From Scilla litardierei (lineage: Eukaryota; Streptophyta; Magnoliopsida; Asparagales; Asparagaceae), in the NCBI GenBank assembly GCA_030789695.1, contig CM061142.1, positions 606,307,659-606,371,658 of the forward strand: 64,000 nt of DNA. Reading direction: 5' to 3'. This document shows positions 1 to 11,200 of the stretch, piece by piece; position 1 is the stretch's first letter; each line of letters begins with the position of its first letter. The notes below the pieces were generated by a model, which saw nothing but the letters and a program-made list of their open reading frames with translations, was not told the DNA's origin and searched no databases. A program made the position numbers and the translations under genes.

Positions 1-29
1 TTGCCCCGAAGAGTGAATGGGAACAGATA

Positions 30-1626
30 TGTTGGCCTAGTTAGTCTACTAACTAGGTCGTACGATATGATTTTGATGATGACAAATAAGCCATGTGACT
101 AACATTTTTCATTAAGTGATTTCAGGGACCAAATGCAAAATAAATTTCGTTTACAAGAGAGATCATGTATGTGGACATTGGCGCAAAAAGGAAATTCAAA
201 TGATTCTACATTATCTATATTCAGATTCAAGTCTTCATTTGAATCAGTCACGTAACTGGGATTTTCTACTTGAATTCAAACTTCATGTTCTCATCCTAAA
301 CACAACGCACTCGATCTCCTATTCAATCTTCTATTCAGTCTAATCCAAAAACAATCTCAAAACCCTATCCTATTTTTCACGCAAGAGGGGAGAGGAGCAA
401 CAAATTTTTGGAATGCAACAAATATTTTTTCGCGTACACACAAGATACTCAAATTGCCGAACTCTTCTAGAGTTTGTTCTTTTGATCTCATCCTATCTAC
501 GTGAAGCTGCCGCATGTTTTCATGTTAACAAATTTTGAATGCAAATCAACTGTCGAATTCTTCTTTGAATTTGGTTTGGTCTCATCCCATTATTTAAACT
601 GCAGCACCCTTTTTCAACAAACCACAAACAAGATTTTTTAAAGGGGGACGCACGAAAAAATATACAATGGCTTTTCATGATATTAATAACAGAGAGCTCT
701 CCTGTTTCTTTAAGCAAAAAAAATTAATCCTCGATCATCATTTGATTCTTACGGCTCCTGTGAAAAACAAAACGCACAGAAGAAAAAATCAAATCCCATT
801 GCTTTTTTCTTTGTGTGCAAGTCTTCTGGAAAGATTTTTTTGCAGTGGCCATTTATCAAAGAGTTTGCATAACAAGACTTGCAAAATCAATACACAGAGG
901 GCTGTCAACATCTCTGACATGCGAAACATTAAGAAGAACAATAGACGTCCATCTTCTTCTTGTTGTTGCTGCGAAGAGAAACTCACGGATCGTGCAATGG
1001 CAGATTTCAAGTGCAGATTCCAGATTCGCGCATTCGACTTCGTGCGCTCATATATCCTGATCCAGACGTCGGATCGACTCGCTGTTTGCACCCACGCGAC
1101 CACATCTTCATCCTATTCGCAACGATAATAGTCTCCTTTGCTCAGTTTACAGAATCATACACAGTTCGGGTGTTCTTCTACAGATCAGCCGCTGCAGAAT
1201 TCAGATTCGCGCAGTCATCTTCCGAAGACCATATCTTCCAATCCATTGTATCGGACCAGCGAACCATTTGTGCTCACACGATCACGATCTCACAAACTTT
1301 ATCACAGTCATATCTCTCTGATTTTTTACCTCAGTATTAAAGCTATTTGAATCTGTTTTAGTTGTGAGATTGTGTAGTGAATAGCTTTACTCTGAAACTA
1401 TCTCTGCGCTTAAACTCTTGAACTATATTTGTATGGTGAGATCACTACCCGTAAGTGTGATCAGGTTTATTGAGTGAAATCCTCATAGGTCTTGTGGTCA
1501 GAGTTTTGGTAGGGAGCCACTCCGTTAAAAAATATCGGTGTCTGATTATCTCTGTGATTGTGATTGTTTTTAAAATTTGTGCCACACACCCTATTCACCC
1601 CCTCCCCCCCTCTAGGGTGTTTTTCA
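30..1626 (+). mobile_element. Solo LTR of a copia (Sirevirus-like) element
   Basis: This 1597-bp unit starts TGTTGG, ends CA, and is flanked by perfect 5-bp target duplications agata (25-29 and 1627-1631). No interior or second LTR is present, so it is a solo LTR left by LTR-LTR recombination. The text attttgatgatgacaaa near the start and ctattcacccc...ctctagggtg near the end is typical of Sirevirus-class LTRs. Plus orientation is inferred from those motifs. Several short frames occur inside, including one of 153 codons at 667-1128, but none resembles a known protein. It interrupts the Athila gag of element H. Confidence 0.85.
36..57. repeat. Perfect 10-bp inverted repeat at the solo LTR start
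   Basis: CCTAGTTAGT, a 2-base spacer CT, then ACTAACTAGG: a perfect 10-bp palindrome beginning 6 bases inside the LTR. It could fold as a hairpin or present paired binding sites near the LTR end. Confidence 0.75.
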
Positions 1627-2126
1627 AGATAGAGTTTAATATCATCTTCACTTTGATCTTTAAATTGAAAAGTGTCACATTTTGCCAGGAAAAGAACAAT
1701 GCGATGGTTTGGATTCTCGTGAGGATGCCCATGGAAGGGATCCTGGTGCATCAATTGTATCAAACCAGTCTTCAGCTCAAAGTTTCTCGTCGCCAGTTGC
1801 GGTCTCAAAATAGAGGAAATATTGGAGAGGTTGGGCTTTATATAATCTTCAATATTATTAGAGCATGGAGGAGATGTATGAGTGTTTTCCATTTCATCCT
1901 CCAGAAGTTTATGTCTCCTTTCAGCTCTAAGTTGTCTCGCAGTTCTTTTTATGTCGGGGTCAAAGTGTAGATCGTTGGATCCACCAAGATGAGTGTTCAT
2001 GCACAAGAAACAAACTCAAAGAAGATATCAGTAACAAAAGAAAGAGAATAAAAATATGGTGAGATAAGAAATGGTCAGAGAAACTAACAAGTCCTCAACT
2101 AAGAAAAATAACACAAGAAAGACTGT

Positions 2127-2150
2127 TGCCTCCCCGGCAGCGGTGCCAAA
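2127..2150 (-). other. Primer binding site of Athila element H
   Basis: On the minus strand this reads TTTGGCACCGCTGCCGGGGA followed by GGC. It closely matches the tRNA-Asp-type primer site known from Athila/Calypso elements (TGGCGCCGTTGCCGGGGA type). It sits between gag (start 2006) and the LTR beginning about 2151, so the LTR to the right is the 5' LTR of a minus-strand element. About 120 bases of leader separate it from the gag start. Confidence 0.75.
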
Positions 2151-3544
2151 AGATTATTCGAGTCTGCAAGTGCACGGTGTCGAGGCTTTGTAATATAGAA
2201 AGATGTCGATCCCATATGGAGGCGATTGGTTAATATCTTAGACTTTGTTTCAGAGTTGTATAATCTTGTCAGCTATGGGTGTAACCAAGAAAGTTGTCAC
2301 AATTCTATTCTCACAAGTAAAATCAATATAATAAAAACTAAGGCACTAGGAATCACTACTATGATCGTCAGATGTCAATGCTATGTTATAATTTCTAGGT
2401 TGGATTGGTTTTATAGGGAGAGATTGCCGCATCTCAAATATGAAACTCCTGGCCAACTCTCGTTGTACCACTCATCTAATGTATCACATACTTAGCTCCA
2501 CCATTATGGATGGCCTTGCACGCGATCCGTGCATTATGATCGATAATTATTCTCAATCTCCACTCATGCCATTATCATGGATTAGAGCTTCGATCTATGG
2601 TATGATGCCTCTTATTGATGTTAACATCGTAGATCATCAATTAGTAACATAGGACGTCGGTGGAAACCATTAAAGTGTGTGCCACTATCGTGGATCACGA
2701 ACTCTAATTGAATCCACTAACGAACATAATTAAGCTTAAACAATAATATCTAGGATGTGTGCCACTATCATGGATTACAAAACCTAATTAATATCACTAC
2801 AAACTTGGCTAGATCGATCAAATCACATCCCTTCTTCATCAAACCAACATAATAATCGTAAACTTACATCTAAATCATAAGATCCTAGGGCTCAACCATT
2901 AGCCCTAGAAGAAACTACTCACGGTTCATAGAAAGAACAATAGAAACAATGATATTAATAACACAAGACATCATAGCAATAATAATCGTCAAACAATGAC
3001 AAAAAGAGATAAGAAATCGTTATCAAACCAATGAGGAATAAGAACTAAACTCCAAAGAATTAAGAGCAAAGATTCCAGAGTAATATATTAATCAAAATCC
3101 AAGCTTGGTTCTTCAAAGAAAATAACGACGGATCCCCAAAAAACTCTCAAAACTTGACTAAGAGCTTATTTAAAAAGAAGTCTATTGACCTAATGTCACG
3201 GTCTGTTTTCGATCGAACGCGTTACATGCACGTAGTCTTGTTCTTGCGCGTATTTATTGTAATGCACTACAAGCTGCTGCACAAGTACTAGAGGGTGGGT
3301 GAATAGTACTTTAAAAATAACAAGGAGTATAATTCCTAATTATCGTGCAAACAACTACCAAATCAATTTGCGGAAGCTTAAATTGATGACAACAACAAAA
3401 TTAACCATGCAAACAATTGATATTACTTGGTTCGGATCCACCCAAGTCTCCCCGACTTATTCCCGGTGATCCTACATCCCAACCACCCGGATCCCCACCG
3501 GATACTTAGGTTAGAAACCCTAACCCAAGATTTCCACTATGAAT

Positions 3545-3642
3545 ATCTTGTGAAAAAACCTTCACAAGATCAAATCATACATGCAATGGCAATAGTGAAT
3601 CCCACAACCCGGGATCACAACCTTCTCTTACAACCGAGAGAA
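3545..3642 (-). repeat. Hairpins with related loops and different arms (Sirevirus LTR)
   Basis: Three inverted repeats on the plus strand. ATCTTGTGAA/TTCACAAGAT has loop aaaacc (3545-3570). ATCCC/GGGAT has loop acaaccc (3599-3615). TTCTCT/AGAGAA has loop tacaaccg (3623-3642). The loops share the core (A)AACC while the arms differ completely. The set is repeated in the 5' LTR at about 14355-14453. Confidence 0.65.
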
Positions 3643-4007
3643 TCAATAGCAATGAAAATCAGTTTATATACGAAATAAACAATCTTACCACAAATCCTAT
3701 ACCTTGAGTTTTCTTACCAAATAGGTGCAAGAAGGGATTTGAGGAAGAGGAAGTCACCAAGACCTAGCACCACTGAAATGAGCAGCAATGGGTGCCTAGG
3801 AGTGATTAGGTGACTTGAATCAAGCTAGAGCTTGAATGGCTCACCAAGAACAAACTTCTCTCAAGATGGATTCTAGATCTAGAAAGTGAGAGAATGGATT
3901 TCTTGTGAGGGAGAGAGCTTTGGAAAGGAGTGAGAATCTCTAACTCTTTCAATCTCAATGAATCTCGTAATGGCAGCTCTTACCTAGAGAGAAATGACCA
4001 AGCTTCG

Positions 4008-4016
4008 TATTTATAG
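4008..4016 (-). promoter_or_regulatory. TATA box, Sirevirus 3' LTR
   Basis: CTATAAATA on the minus strand. The copy in the 5' LTR at 14819-14827 is the one that would drive the element. It lies between the palindrome array (upstream) and the rest of the LTR. Confidence 0.6.
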
Positions 4017-4067
4017 GGTCCCATAAAAACGAGGTAGGTCAAATCCCAACGGATAGAAATCTGAAGC

Positions 4068-4610
4068 AGTTAGTCGGTCAAAGAACAACCACTGACCGAC
4101 TAGTTCATCAACTAGTCGGTCGGTCAAACAACATGGACCGACTAAGTGATGAACAGTGAACAGATTGAATTTCAGACCTAGAAATCTAGTCGGTCCAAGA
4201 AGACTGTCTGACCGACTAGTTTCACAACTAGTCGGTCGGTCAGTGAACTTAGACCGACTAAGAGTTAAAAACAAATAGTCTGAATACAAATTGAGTTAGT
4301 CGGTTTAAGAACAAATGTTGACCAACTAGATCATCAACTAGTCGGTCGCCAAACGTTCTTAGACTGACTAACGATAAACAGTAGCTCAGGAGAAAATTGG
4401 CATGTACAGTAAAGCTCAACTAGTCGGTCAAAGAAGCATCACTGACCGACTAGTTCATAAACTAGTCGGTCGGTGAGTCAACGTAGACCGACTAACTGTA
4501 AACAGTACTGATCAAGAAAAGACTAACTGAAACTAGTCGGTCCAAGAAGCTTTGCCGACCGACTAAATCACCATCTAGTCAGTCAGTTCTTCTTCTTGAA
4601 CCAACTAACA
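4068..4610. repeat. TAGTCGGTC palindrome modules, Sirevirus 3' LTR
   Basis: Five modules of about 80 bases, each built as TTAGTCGGTC, spacer, GACCGACTAG, spacer, CTAGTCGGTCGGT, spacer, GACCGACTAA, and separated by 30-45 unique bases. Each module can fold on itself twice. They lie upstream of the TATA box on the element strand. Confidence 0.85.
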
Positions 4611-5010
4611 AGCACAAAAAGTCCGAATCGAAGCGCGATGCTTCGAGGAAGTTAGAATGGACTTCTACTAAGATCCTAGAGCTAATATATAAGCGTTATG
4701 AAGATAGAAATGTAAGATATACTCAAGGCTTAACATTCTATAGATCGAAACTAAAAGACTATAAATAAAACCTTAAGGAACGGTCTTCGAGAGCTTCGAT
4801 CAAATCTTCATGACTTCCAAAATGGTCCAAAAGCTTCAACGAAGCTTTAGGCATTGAATACGAGCTTTGAGAAGTCTTGAGATGTCGCTTTGAGTGTTCT
4901 CGTGAATTTGGCGACGATCTCCATAACTGCGCTCACAAATTGTTAGTTCATGAATTATTTATGTTTGCTCATCATCCAAAACCAAATCCGTGGAGTCCAA
5001 TACTCAACAT

Positions 5011-5024
5011 TCTCCCCCTTTTTG
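5011..5024 (-). other. Polypurine tract of the Sirevirus
   Basis: Minus strand AAAAAGGGGGAGA, directly next to the 3' LTR. It primes plus-strand synthesis. Confidence 0.8.
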
Positions 5025-5080
5025 GTGATGACAAACCAACATAAATAATAATCAAAAATAATGATTCAAATGTAAAATAC

Positions 5081-5330
5081 TTACTCCCCATGTATTGATG
5101 ACACGTTAATTCCAAATTGAATATATATAAATTGCATCAATCAGACGAGCAAGATATATAATGAGAATCGAATTTTGAAATATCGGATTTGAAAATCCTT
5201 ATATATATCTTAACTCCCCCTGAATCTAACATATCAAATTAGATTCTTGGAAATTGAGTTAAATTTTCATTTGCCCTAGTCATTATCATTATCTCTCCCC
5301 CTTTGGCATTATCCCAAAAATGGGGGGCAT
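5081..5330 (-). other. Internal polypurine tracts of the Sirevirus
   Basis: PPT-like minus-strand G-tracts lie at about 5081-5091, 5213-5223 (CAGGGGGAGTT) and 5294-5304 (AAAGGGGGAGA), upstream of the terminal PPT. A C-rich/G-rich pair at about 5318-5328 is less similar. Multiple PPT copies are a known Sirevirus trait. The rest of 5025-5953 is AT-rich and shows no frame or other feature. Confidence 0.7.
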
Positions 5331-5953
5331 ACAACGACAACAACAAGGATAAAGAAAATCCAACATCGGGAGTCGTAGAATATGACGATGGACCAAATTG
5401 ACACCAAGGAAAATAGTCGAAAACGAATCAAAGTGTGCCAAATTGTCCATTTTCGAAAAACAAAAATTAAAATCATCAAAATACCAAATATAAATTCACT
5501 TATTGAATAAAGAAACATACTCTTCAATACTCAATAGTCTTGGGTAAATTTGTGCATGGAAAACAATTTATGCAATCATAGAAATGAAATCTATTTAACC
5601 AAGTTTATAATCGTCGAGCGACGAAATCGAATATCATAGACATTGAATGAATATTAAATGTGCACAATGAAGTAAAAGGAGAACATCGATGTATATATAA
5701 GAATATCATGAGTACATGCAAAAATACATCGAATACATCAAACAAAGTGCAACATCTATATCACCAACAAAAAGATACAACAACATCATCGACATATCAT
5801 CATCAACATCCAACAAAATGAAAGTACATCAAGAATACCGACATCTAAAACATCAAAATACATCAAAACACCACCAAAACTCCATCCTAACCCAAAACAC
5901 TCTCAAAAAGATGTATCATCCAATGATCACCGGAGAGTCCTCAAAACTGACGA

Positions 5954-7600
5954 TCACGAGGAAGTGGCAGGATCAGCAGTCTCCGTGGGTCCAGTCGAGG
6001 GAGTGGACAAAGGCTCTGCTGCAAGGAGTGGTGTGTCAACTGAAGGGATCGTCGAGGCTGGAGTGGAGACATCGACGACTGGCTCAACGGTAGGAGTATC
6101 AGCAGGAACATCAGCAGGCACGACTGGAACAGGGATATCAGTAGGAACAGCAGCAGACTGATCCACTGGAGCAGAAGTCTCTGGAGCACCGGAAGAGGTG
6201 GCAGCTCTAGCAGTGGAAGTAGTAACAGCAACAGCAGTGGCCTCAGTGCCACGAGCAGGAGAATCAAGGAGCTCATCGATATCCTCATCATCCATCTCCT
6301 CATCCTCAGAAACAGGAAGAGGGACCTCAATACCAATAACACGAGCAATACGACACAGAATCTCCTCGGAACGAGCATACCGAGACTCGAGACGATGAAC
6401 GTCACGAGCGAGACTCTCAAGAGTGGTGGGAGGTCTGGAAGCAGCAGCTACAGAAGAAGTGCCCTGAGAAGCTGAAGGAGTCGTCCGCTGCACGTGACGG
6501 AGTGACGCAAGAGATTTCTTTACGGTCGTCACGTTCAGGGGAGGACCAAGAGGACGCTCATCGTCAGGAGGCAAAGGCACGCGAAAATGACGGAACACCA
6601 AAGTCAACAGACAAGGATAAGGGATATGCGCAGATTTAGTGGTCTTGCGAATACACTCGAAAGAGTCCATCTTATCGAGTATAACACGAGCCCAATTAAT
6701 CTTGCAACCCAAGAATAGAGCGTAAATCAACTTTAGGAAGGGCTGGGATGGCAGAGAAGATGAGACGTACTTGGGAAGCAAGCACGACTTCAGAATGAGA
6801 TTGAGCACCCAATCATTTGGCTTAAATGACTTCGATGGAACACCAATGAAAGCAGGAGGGATCACATGGAAGATATCAGCTAGAACAGACTGATCCAAAG
6901 AGGAGATATCATCAACAGAAATGTCTGACTGGAGGAGACCAGACGAAGAACAACCAAGCAACTCCCCCAAGATTTCTGCCGTGAGGACTATAGGAGTCCC
7001 CAAGACAGTAGTCTCGATGGAGTGGCTCTCATCGTAGTGGCCCCGAACACGATTTGCATAGAATAGTTTGACCAGGCGAGGATAGGGTCGAGGGTTTGCC
7101 TTAGGGTCGAAGCGAAGGTAGTCTAGGAGCCCACTATAGGATAGGAGATCTGCTAAGCCAAGGAAGTCAGAAAACTGAACAAAGTGCTCCAATAGCAGCG
7201 GGCAGTGCTCAATACGGTTGTAAGCCGCTAGACACATAGGGTCATCGCGACACAACGATATGTCTACACCACCTGCTGGCATTGGGGCCTTTCCCTTAGG
7301 CTGTCAAGTCCTAGGACGAAGTGGAGGAGTGGGTTCCCTATGGCCAGACTCATCCTCGGGTCTAAACTCAGTATCGGAATCAGGAGGTGTAGAGGGGGTA
7401 TGGAGTATAGGCTTTCTAGACTTAGAATGTTTACCGGGTTTGACGGTCGCCGTCCTCTGCTTCTTCAGAGGAGGAGAAGACGATGAAGGTTGGGTTGATT
7501 TAGCTCGGCGTTTGGGTTTCGAATGATTCCTAGGCTGCGATGGCCCTACGGTCATGGGGGATGCCCCAGAGGAAGTAATCGGAATCCTCATTTTTTCCAT
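5954..7600 (-). pseudogene. Sirevirus ORF3 (envelope-position ORF), one in-frame stop
   Basis: A frame of about 549 codons with a single TGA at 7304-7306; reading is otherwise open from the Met at 7600 to the stop at 5954. The N-terminal part is basic and Ser/Pro-rich, with nuclear-localisation-like clusters (KPKRRAK, PLKKQR). The middle is a folded region with FVQFSDFLGL, PYPRLVKLFYANRV, VLGTPIVLT and PNDWVLNLILK, resembling the putative plant transposon protein domain. The tail is a long Thr/Pro/Ala/Val-rich low-complexity stretch. Its position after pol is that of the env-like ORF of SIRE1-type elements, but I see no signal peptide or membrane segment. The function is unknown. Confidence 0.65.
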
Positions 7601-7929
7601 GATCGTGGCAAAACGAGATCAAGCAATCGAAGTTTGAAAAAGATCAAACAAACCTAAGCTTACAAACCCTAAAGAGTGAAATCGAAACTGGCTTAAGGCA
7701 AGATCAAACCCTAGATGAAATGAAGCCCTAGAAATCGAAAACGACCTAGGAGGAAACCCTAGATGAGAGGGAGTATACCTAGGAGGAAGACGACGACGAT
7801 CGGCGGCGGAGTTGGTCGGAAAAGAGACCGGAGATCGACGGAAGTCGAAGAGACTCGAGGAGGGATCGGGGTTTTTCGAGCTGGAGAAGAAGTTGGAGAC
7901 CGACTAAAAGAAAAAGAAGTCAGATTGAT

Positions 7930-8392
7930 TTAGAATAAGTCGGTCAAAACATGAAAAGACGTGACTGCCCCTGATCACTTAGTCGGTCTAAGTTCAAACG
8001 TTGACCGACTAGATGACGATCTAGTCGGTCGGTTAACGAGCTTGAACCGACTAAAAGTGAAACAGCGACCAGTCGAAGATTTTCTGAATGAGAATTAGTC
8101 GGTCTACGTTCAAATACTGACCGACTAGAACTAAATCTAGTCGGTCGATAAGTGAACATGAACCGACTAAAAGAGCTAAGCTGGAGAGGAAATCCTAATA
8201 GCTTGAGTTAGTCGGTCTGAGTTCTTTTACTAACCGACTAGATACGAATCTAGTCGGTTTGTGATTGAACTGATACCGACTAAATGAGTCCAAAAGTTTA
8301 GAGAATGAGCTAGTTGGTCTGAGTTCATTAGCTGACCGACTAGATGCAAATCTAGTCGGTTGGTTGATGAACTGAGACCGACTAGATGAGTC
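7930..8392. repeat. TAGTCGGTC palindrome modules between pol and ORF3
   Basis: Four full modules (about 7978-8055, 8095-8172, 8209-8283 and 8309-8392) and a partial one near 7895-7935, with the same internal layout as those in the LTRs but different spacers. They fill most of the gap between the end of pol (8628) and the start of ORF3 (7600), upstream of ORF3 on the element strand. The remaining parts of 7601-8627 show nothing else. Confidence 0.85.
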
Positions 8393-8627
8393 CAAAAATT
8401 GACAAATAAGTTCTCTCCTAAATACACTTGGACGAAACATCACAATCCTCTCAAAAATCATCTAAACTACCCCATTAAACATCGAAATCTCAAATATGAC
8501 ATTCAGATATGAATTCGAGCAAAAATTCAAAATATCACATAAAATCCCGAAAAATCCAATAAGTCTAGCATGAACGAAATATTGCGAAATATAATAGCAT
8601 GCAAGATTATTGAATGAAACATGAATC

Positions 8628-9446
8628 CTATATCTCGGATTCACCCATAATCCCCAATTCTCGACGCAACCGCACAAAGGAGTCCTCCTTTAGGGGTTTC
8701 GTGAAAATATCGGCGATTTGCTTTTGGGTTTCAACGTACACTAAAATGATGTCCTTTTTAGCAACATGATCATCTAAAAAGTGGTGTCGGACATCTATGT
8801 GTTTAGATCGGGAATGGTGCACCGGATTCTTTGAAAGACAAATAGCACTTTGGTTATCCACCATGATAGGGCTAGTATCACAATGAATGCCAAAATCTTT
8901 TAGTGTGTGTCTCATCCAAAGAACCTGGGCACATGCAGCACCGGTGGCAATGTATTCTGCCTCGGTGGTTGAAAGTGATACCGAATTTTGCTTCTTGGAA
9001 AACCAAGAGACAAGGGAATTTCCTATAAAATGGCAAGTGCCACTAGTACTCTTCCTGTCGGATTTGCATCCCGCATAATCAGCGTCACTATATGAGACTA
9101 ACTCATATGTGCTAGATTTCGGATAAAGTAATCCAAAATCTAAAGTGTAACTTAGATAGCGAAAAATACGTTTTACCGCTACTAAGTGAGAATCCTTAGG
9201 TTGAGACTGATAACGAGCACAAATGCAAACGGCAAACATGATATCAGGCCTACTAGCGGTAAGATAAAGTAAACTACCTATCATACCTCGATATAGACGA
9301 ATGTATACATCTTTTCCGCCTGTATATTTATAAAGATGCGTTGTAGTGCTCATAGGAGTCTTTTTCCCGGAGGCACTCTCCATTCCAAATCGCTTTAGCA
9401 ACTCCATCGTATATTTCGTTTGGTGGATGAAGATTGCATCGTCCAT
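8628..9446 (-). pseudogene. Sirevirus pol: end of RT and RNase H
   Basis: 272 open codons covering the RT C-terminus (KYTMELLKRFGME, LYLTASRPDIMFAV) and copia RNase H (DADYAGCKSDRKSTSG, STTEAEYIATG, KHIDVRHHFL, TKPL). It is separated from the upstream frame by a one-base loss near 9465. RNase H would degrade the RNA template during reverse transcription. Confidence 0.85.
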
Positions 9447-9463
9447 TTGGCGAATTTGGAGAC

Positions 9464-10774
9464 CTAAGAATACTTGAGCTCACCCATATGGCTCATCTCA
9501 AATTGTTCCTTCATCACATTAGAAAACTCTTCGCAAAGAGCAAAGTTAGTAGCACCGAAAATGATATCATCAACATATATTTGAACTAAAATTATATCAT
9601 TATTCGAATGCTTAATAAAAAGTGTAGAATCGGCTTCTCCCATTTTAAAATTCAAATCCAAAAGAAAATTCTTTAGGCGATCATACCAAGCTCGAGGAGC
9701 TTGTCTCAAACCGTAAAGTGCTCTCTTTAGTTTAAAAACATGATTTGGAAATTTTTTATTAATAAAGCCCGGAGGTTGAGAAACGTAAACTTCCTCAACA
9801 ACATCTCCGTTTAAAAATGCACTTTTAACATCCATTTGAAATAATTTAAAATCCTTATGGCATGCAAAAGACAATAATAATCTAATTGATTCTAATCTAG
9901 CTACCGGAGCGAAGGATTCTTCGAAATCAATACCTTCCTCTTGACGGTAGCCTTGAGCAACTAACCGAGCTTTGTTCCGGACGACGACTTGGTTTTCGTC
10001 GGTTTTGTTCTTGAAGATCCACTTTGTCCCTATGATGGTGTGGTTCTTCGATGGCAATGGAACAAGCTCCCAAACTTCATTCCTCTCGAATTGAATGAGT
10101 TCCTCCTCCATGGCTAAGATCCAAGCGCTATCTTCGTATGCTTCATTAACATTCTTTGGCTCTATCGAGGAGGCAAAGGCACAATGAGCGAAGTAGTTCA
10201 CTTGCGATCTCGTCTTGACACTATCATGGATATTGCCAATGACTTGCTCATGAGGATGGTCACGAACGGTATGAAGCCGTTTGGGAATACCTTGATCACT
10301 AGGAACATTCTCAACAACTTCATTAGACGGGTTAGTCTCAATAGAATCAATAGAATCATTAGAGTTAGAATTACCAATTGAATCACATAAGACATCCATA
10401 GAGTCATCATCATTAGTAATTCTAGTTGGAACAAATCCTTCATTAAATGACACATGAAGCGACTCCTCGATCGTTGAGGTTCGTTTGTTGAATATCCGGT
10501 AGGCTTTGCTACGCGAAGAATATCCAACAAAAATCCCCTCATCGGATCTTGGATCGAATTTGTCCAAGCTACCATACATGTTCTTAATAAAACATTTTGA
10601 ACCAAAAACACAAAAATGTTTAACTTGAGGCAACCTACCAAACAACAATTCATAACAAGTTTGTTTAGTGCCGGGCCTCAAAAGTATTCTATTAAACACA
10701 TAGCAAGCGGTGTGTACCGCTTCCGCCCAAAATTGATGGCCAAGTTGGCTATCATCAAGCATAGTGCGGCACAC
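9464..10774 (-). pseudogene. Sirevirus pol: integrase C-terminus and reverse transcriptase
   Basis: 436 open codons. The N-terminal part is the integrase C-terminal region ([44 protein letters not shown]). RT follows ([49 protein letters not shown]) with the catalytic YVDD encoded at 9566-9577. The upstream join is out of frame near 10765-10775; the downstream end is a frameshift near 9465. Confidence 0.88.
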
Positions 10775-11200
10775 TCCACTAGCGTTCTATTCTTTCTCTC
10801 AACTACACCATTTTGAGGAGGTGCACGAGGGAAAGAGAAGGTGTGTGTAATACCAACTTCATCACAAAATGTCTCAAAAGACTCATTCTCAAATTCCCCT
10901 CCATGATCACTACGAATAGTGACAATGGTGGTTCCAATGAGATTTTGTACTTTCTTAACAAAAATTGTGAAGTTTTCAAAAGCTTCATTTTTATTACACA
11001 ATGAAAATACCCAAGTAAACCTAGAAAAGTCATCAACGATGACAAGTCCATATCTAGCATTACCTAATGAAGCAACTCTAGTTGGCCCAAATAAATCTAG
11101 ATGTAATAGCTCTAGAGGCCGCTTAGAAGAAATACTTTTCTTAGGTTTAAATGAAGATTTTGGAAGCTTGCCTCATTGACACGAGTCACAAAAGCTTTTT
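10678..11200 (-). pseudogene. Sirevirus pol: integrase catalytic core
   Basis: Open from about 11177 down to 10678, with the core motifs IRSDHGGEFEN and [11 protein letters not shown] of the DD(35)E integrase and a first Asp in a LDLFGP context upstream. A TGA near 11178-11180 lies just after the zinc-finger CDSCQ residues, probably a CGA to TGA change. The 3' end overlaps the next segment in another frame, which marks a one-base shift near 10770. Confidence 0.8.

Larger units (their letters stand above)
1..2006 (-). pseudogene. Athila-type gag, 5' part (element H), split by a solo LTR
   Basis: Minus-strand start of a Ty3/gypsy Athila-type gag, the capsid/nucleocapsid precursor. Reading starts at the Met at 2006. 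It shows the basic TARQLRAERR stretch and then an Athila-like block (SSILRPQLATRNFELKTGLI, followed by MHQDPFHG, HPHENPNHR and CDTFQFKDQSEDDIKL). Reading stops where a solo LTR enters at 1626. Once the 5-bp duplication is discounted, the same frame resumes in bases 1-29, so the insertion removed nothing. The rest of gag and pol lies off the left edge. The primer site and LTR lie just upstream at 2127 and beyond. Clade assignment rests on recognised gag motifs and the primer site. Confidence 0.8.
3258..5009 (-). repeat. 3' LTR of the Sirevirus
   Basis: 1752 bp, plus-strand ends TGTAATGC and CTCAACA. It contains three hairpins with related loops at 3545-3642, a minus-strand TATA box CTATAAATA at 4008-4016, and five palindrome modules at 4068-4610. 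It abuts the polypurine tract at 5011. Confidence 0.9.

Noticed and set aside
667..1128. 153-codon plus-strand frame in the solo LTR
   Set aside because: No similarity to known proteins, lies wholly within an LTR, and overlaps frames in other phases; expected by chance.
4068..4610. CRISPR-like repeat array
   Set aside because: The repeats are palindromic modules within an LTR of a plant retrotransposon, with related rather than unique spacers, and no cas genes.
5716..6093. 125-codon plus-strand frame
   Set aside because: Antisense shadow of the end of ORF3 and its 3' non-coding region.
9464..10774. Endogenous pararetrovirus reverse transcriptase
   Set aside because: Domain order INT before RT, LTRs, primer site and copia-type motifs assign it to a Ty1/copia Sirevirus.
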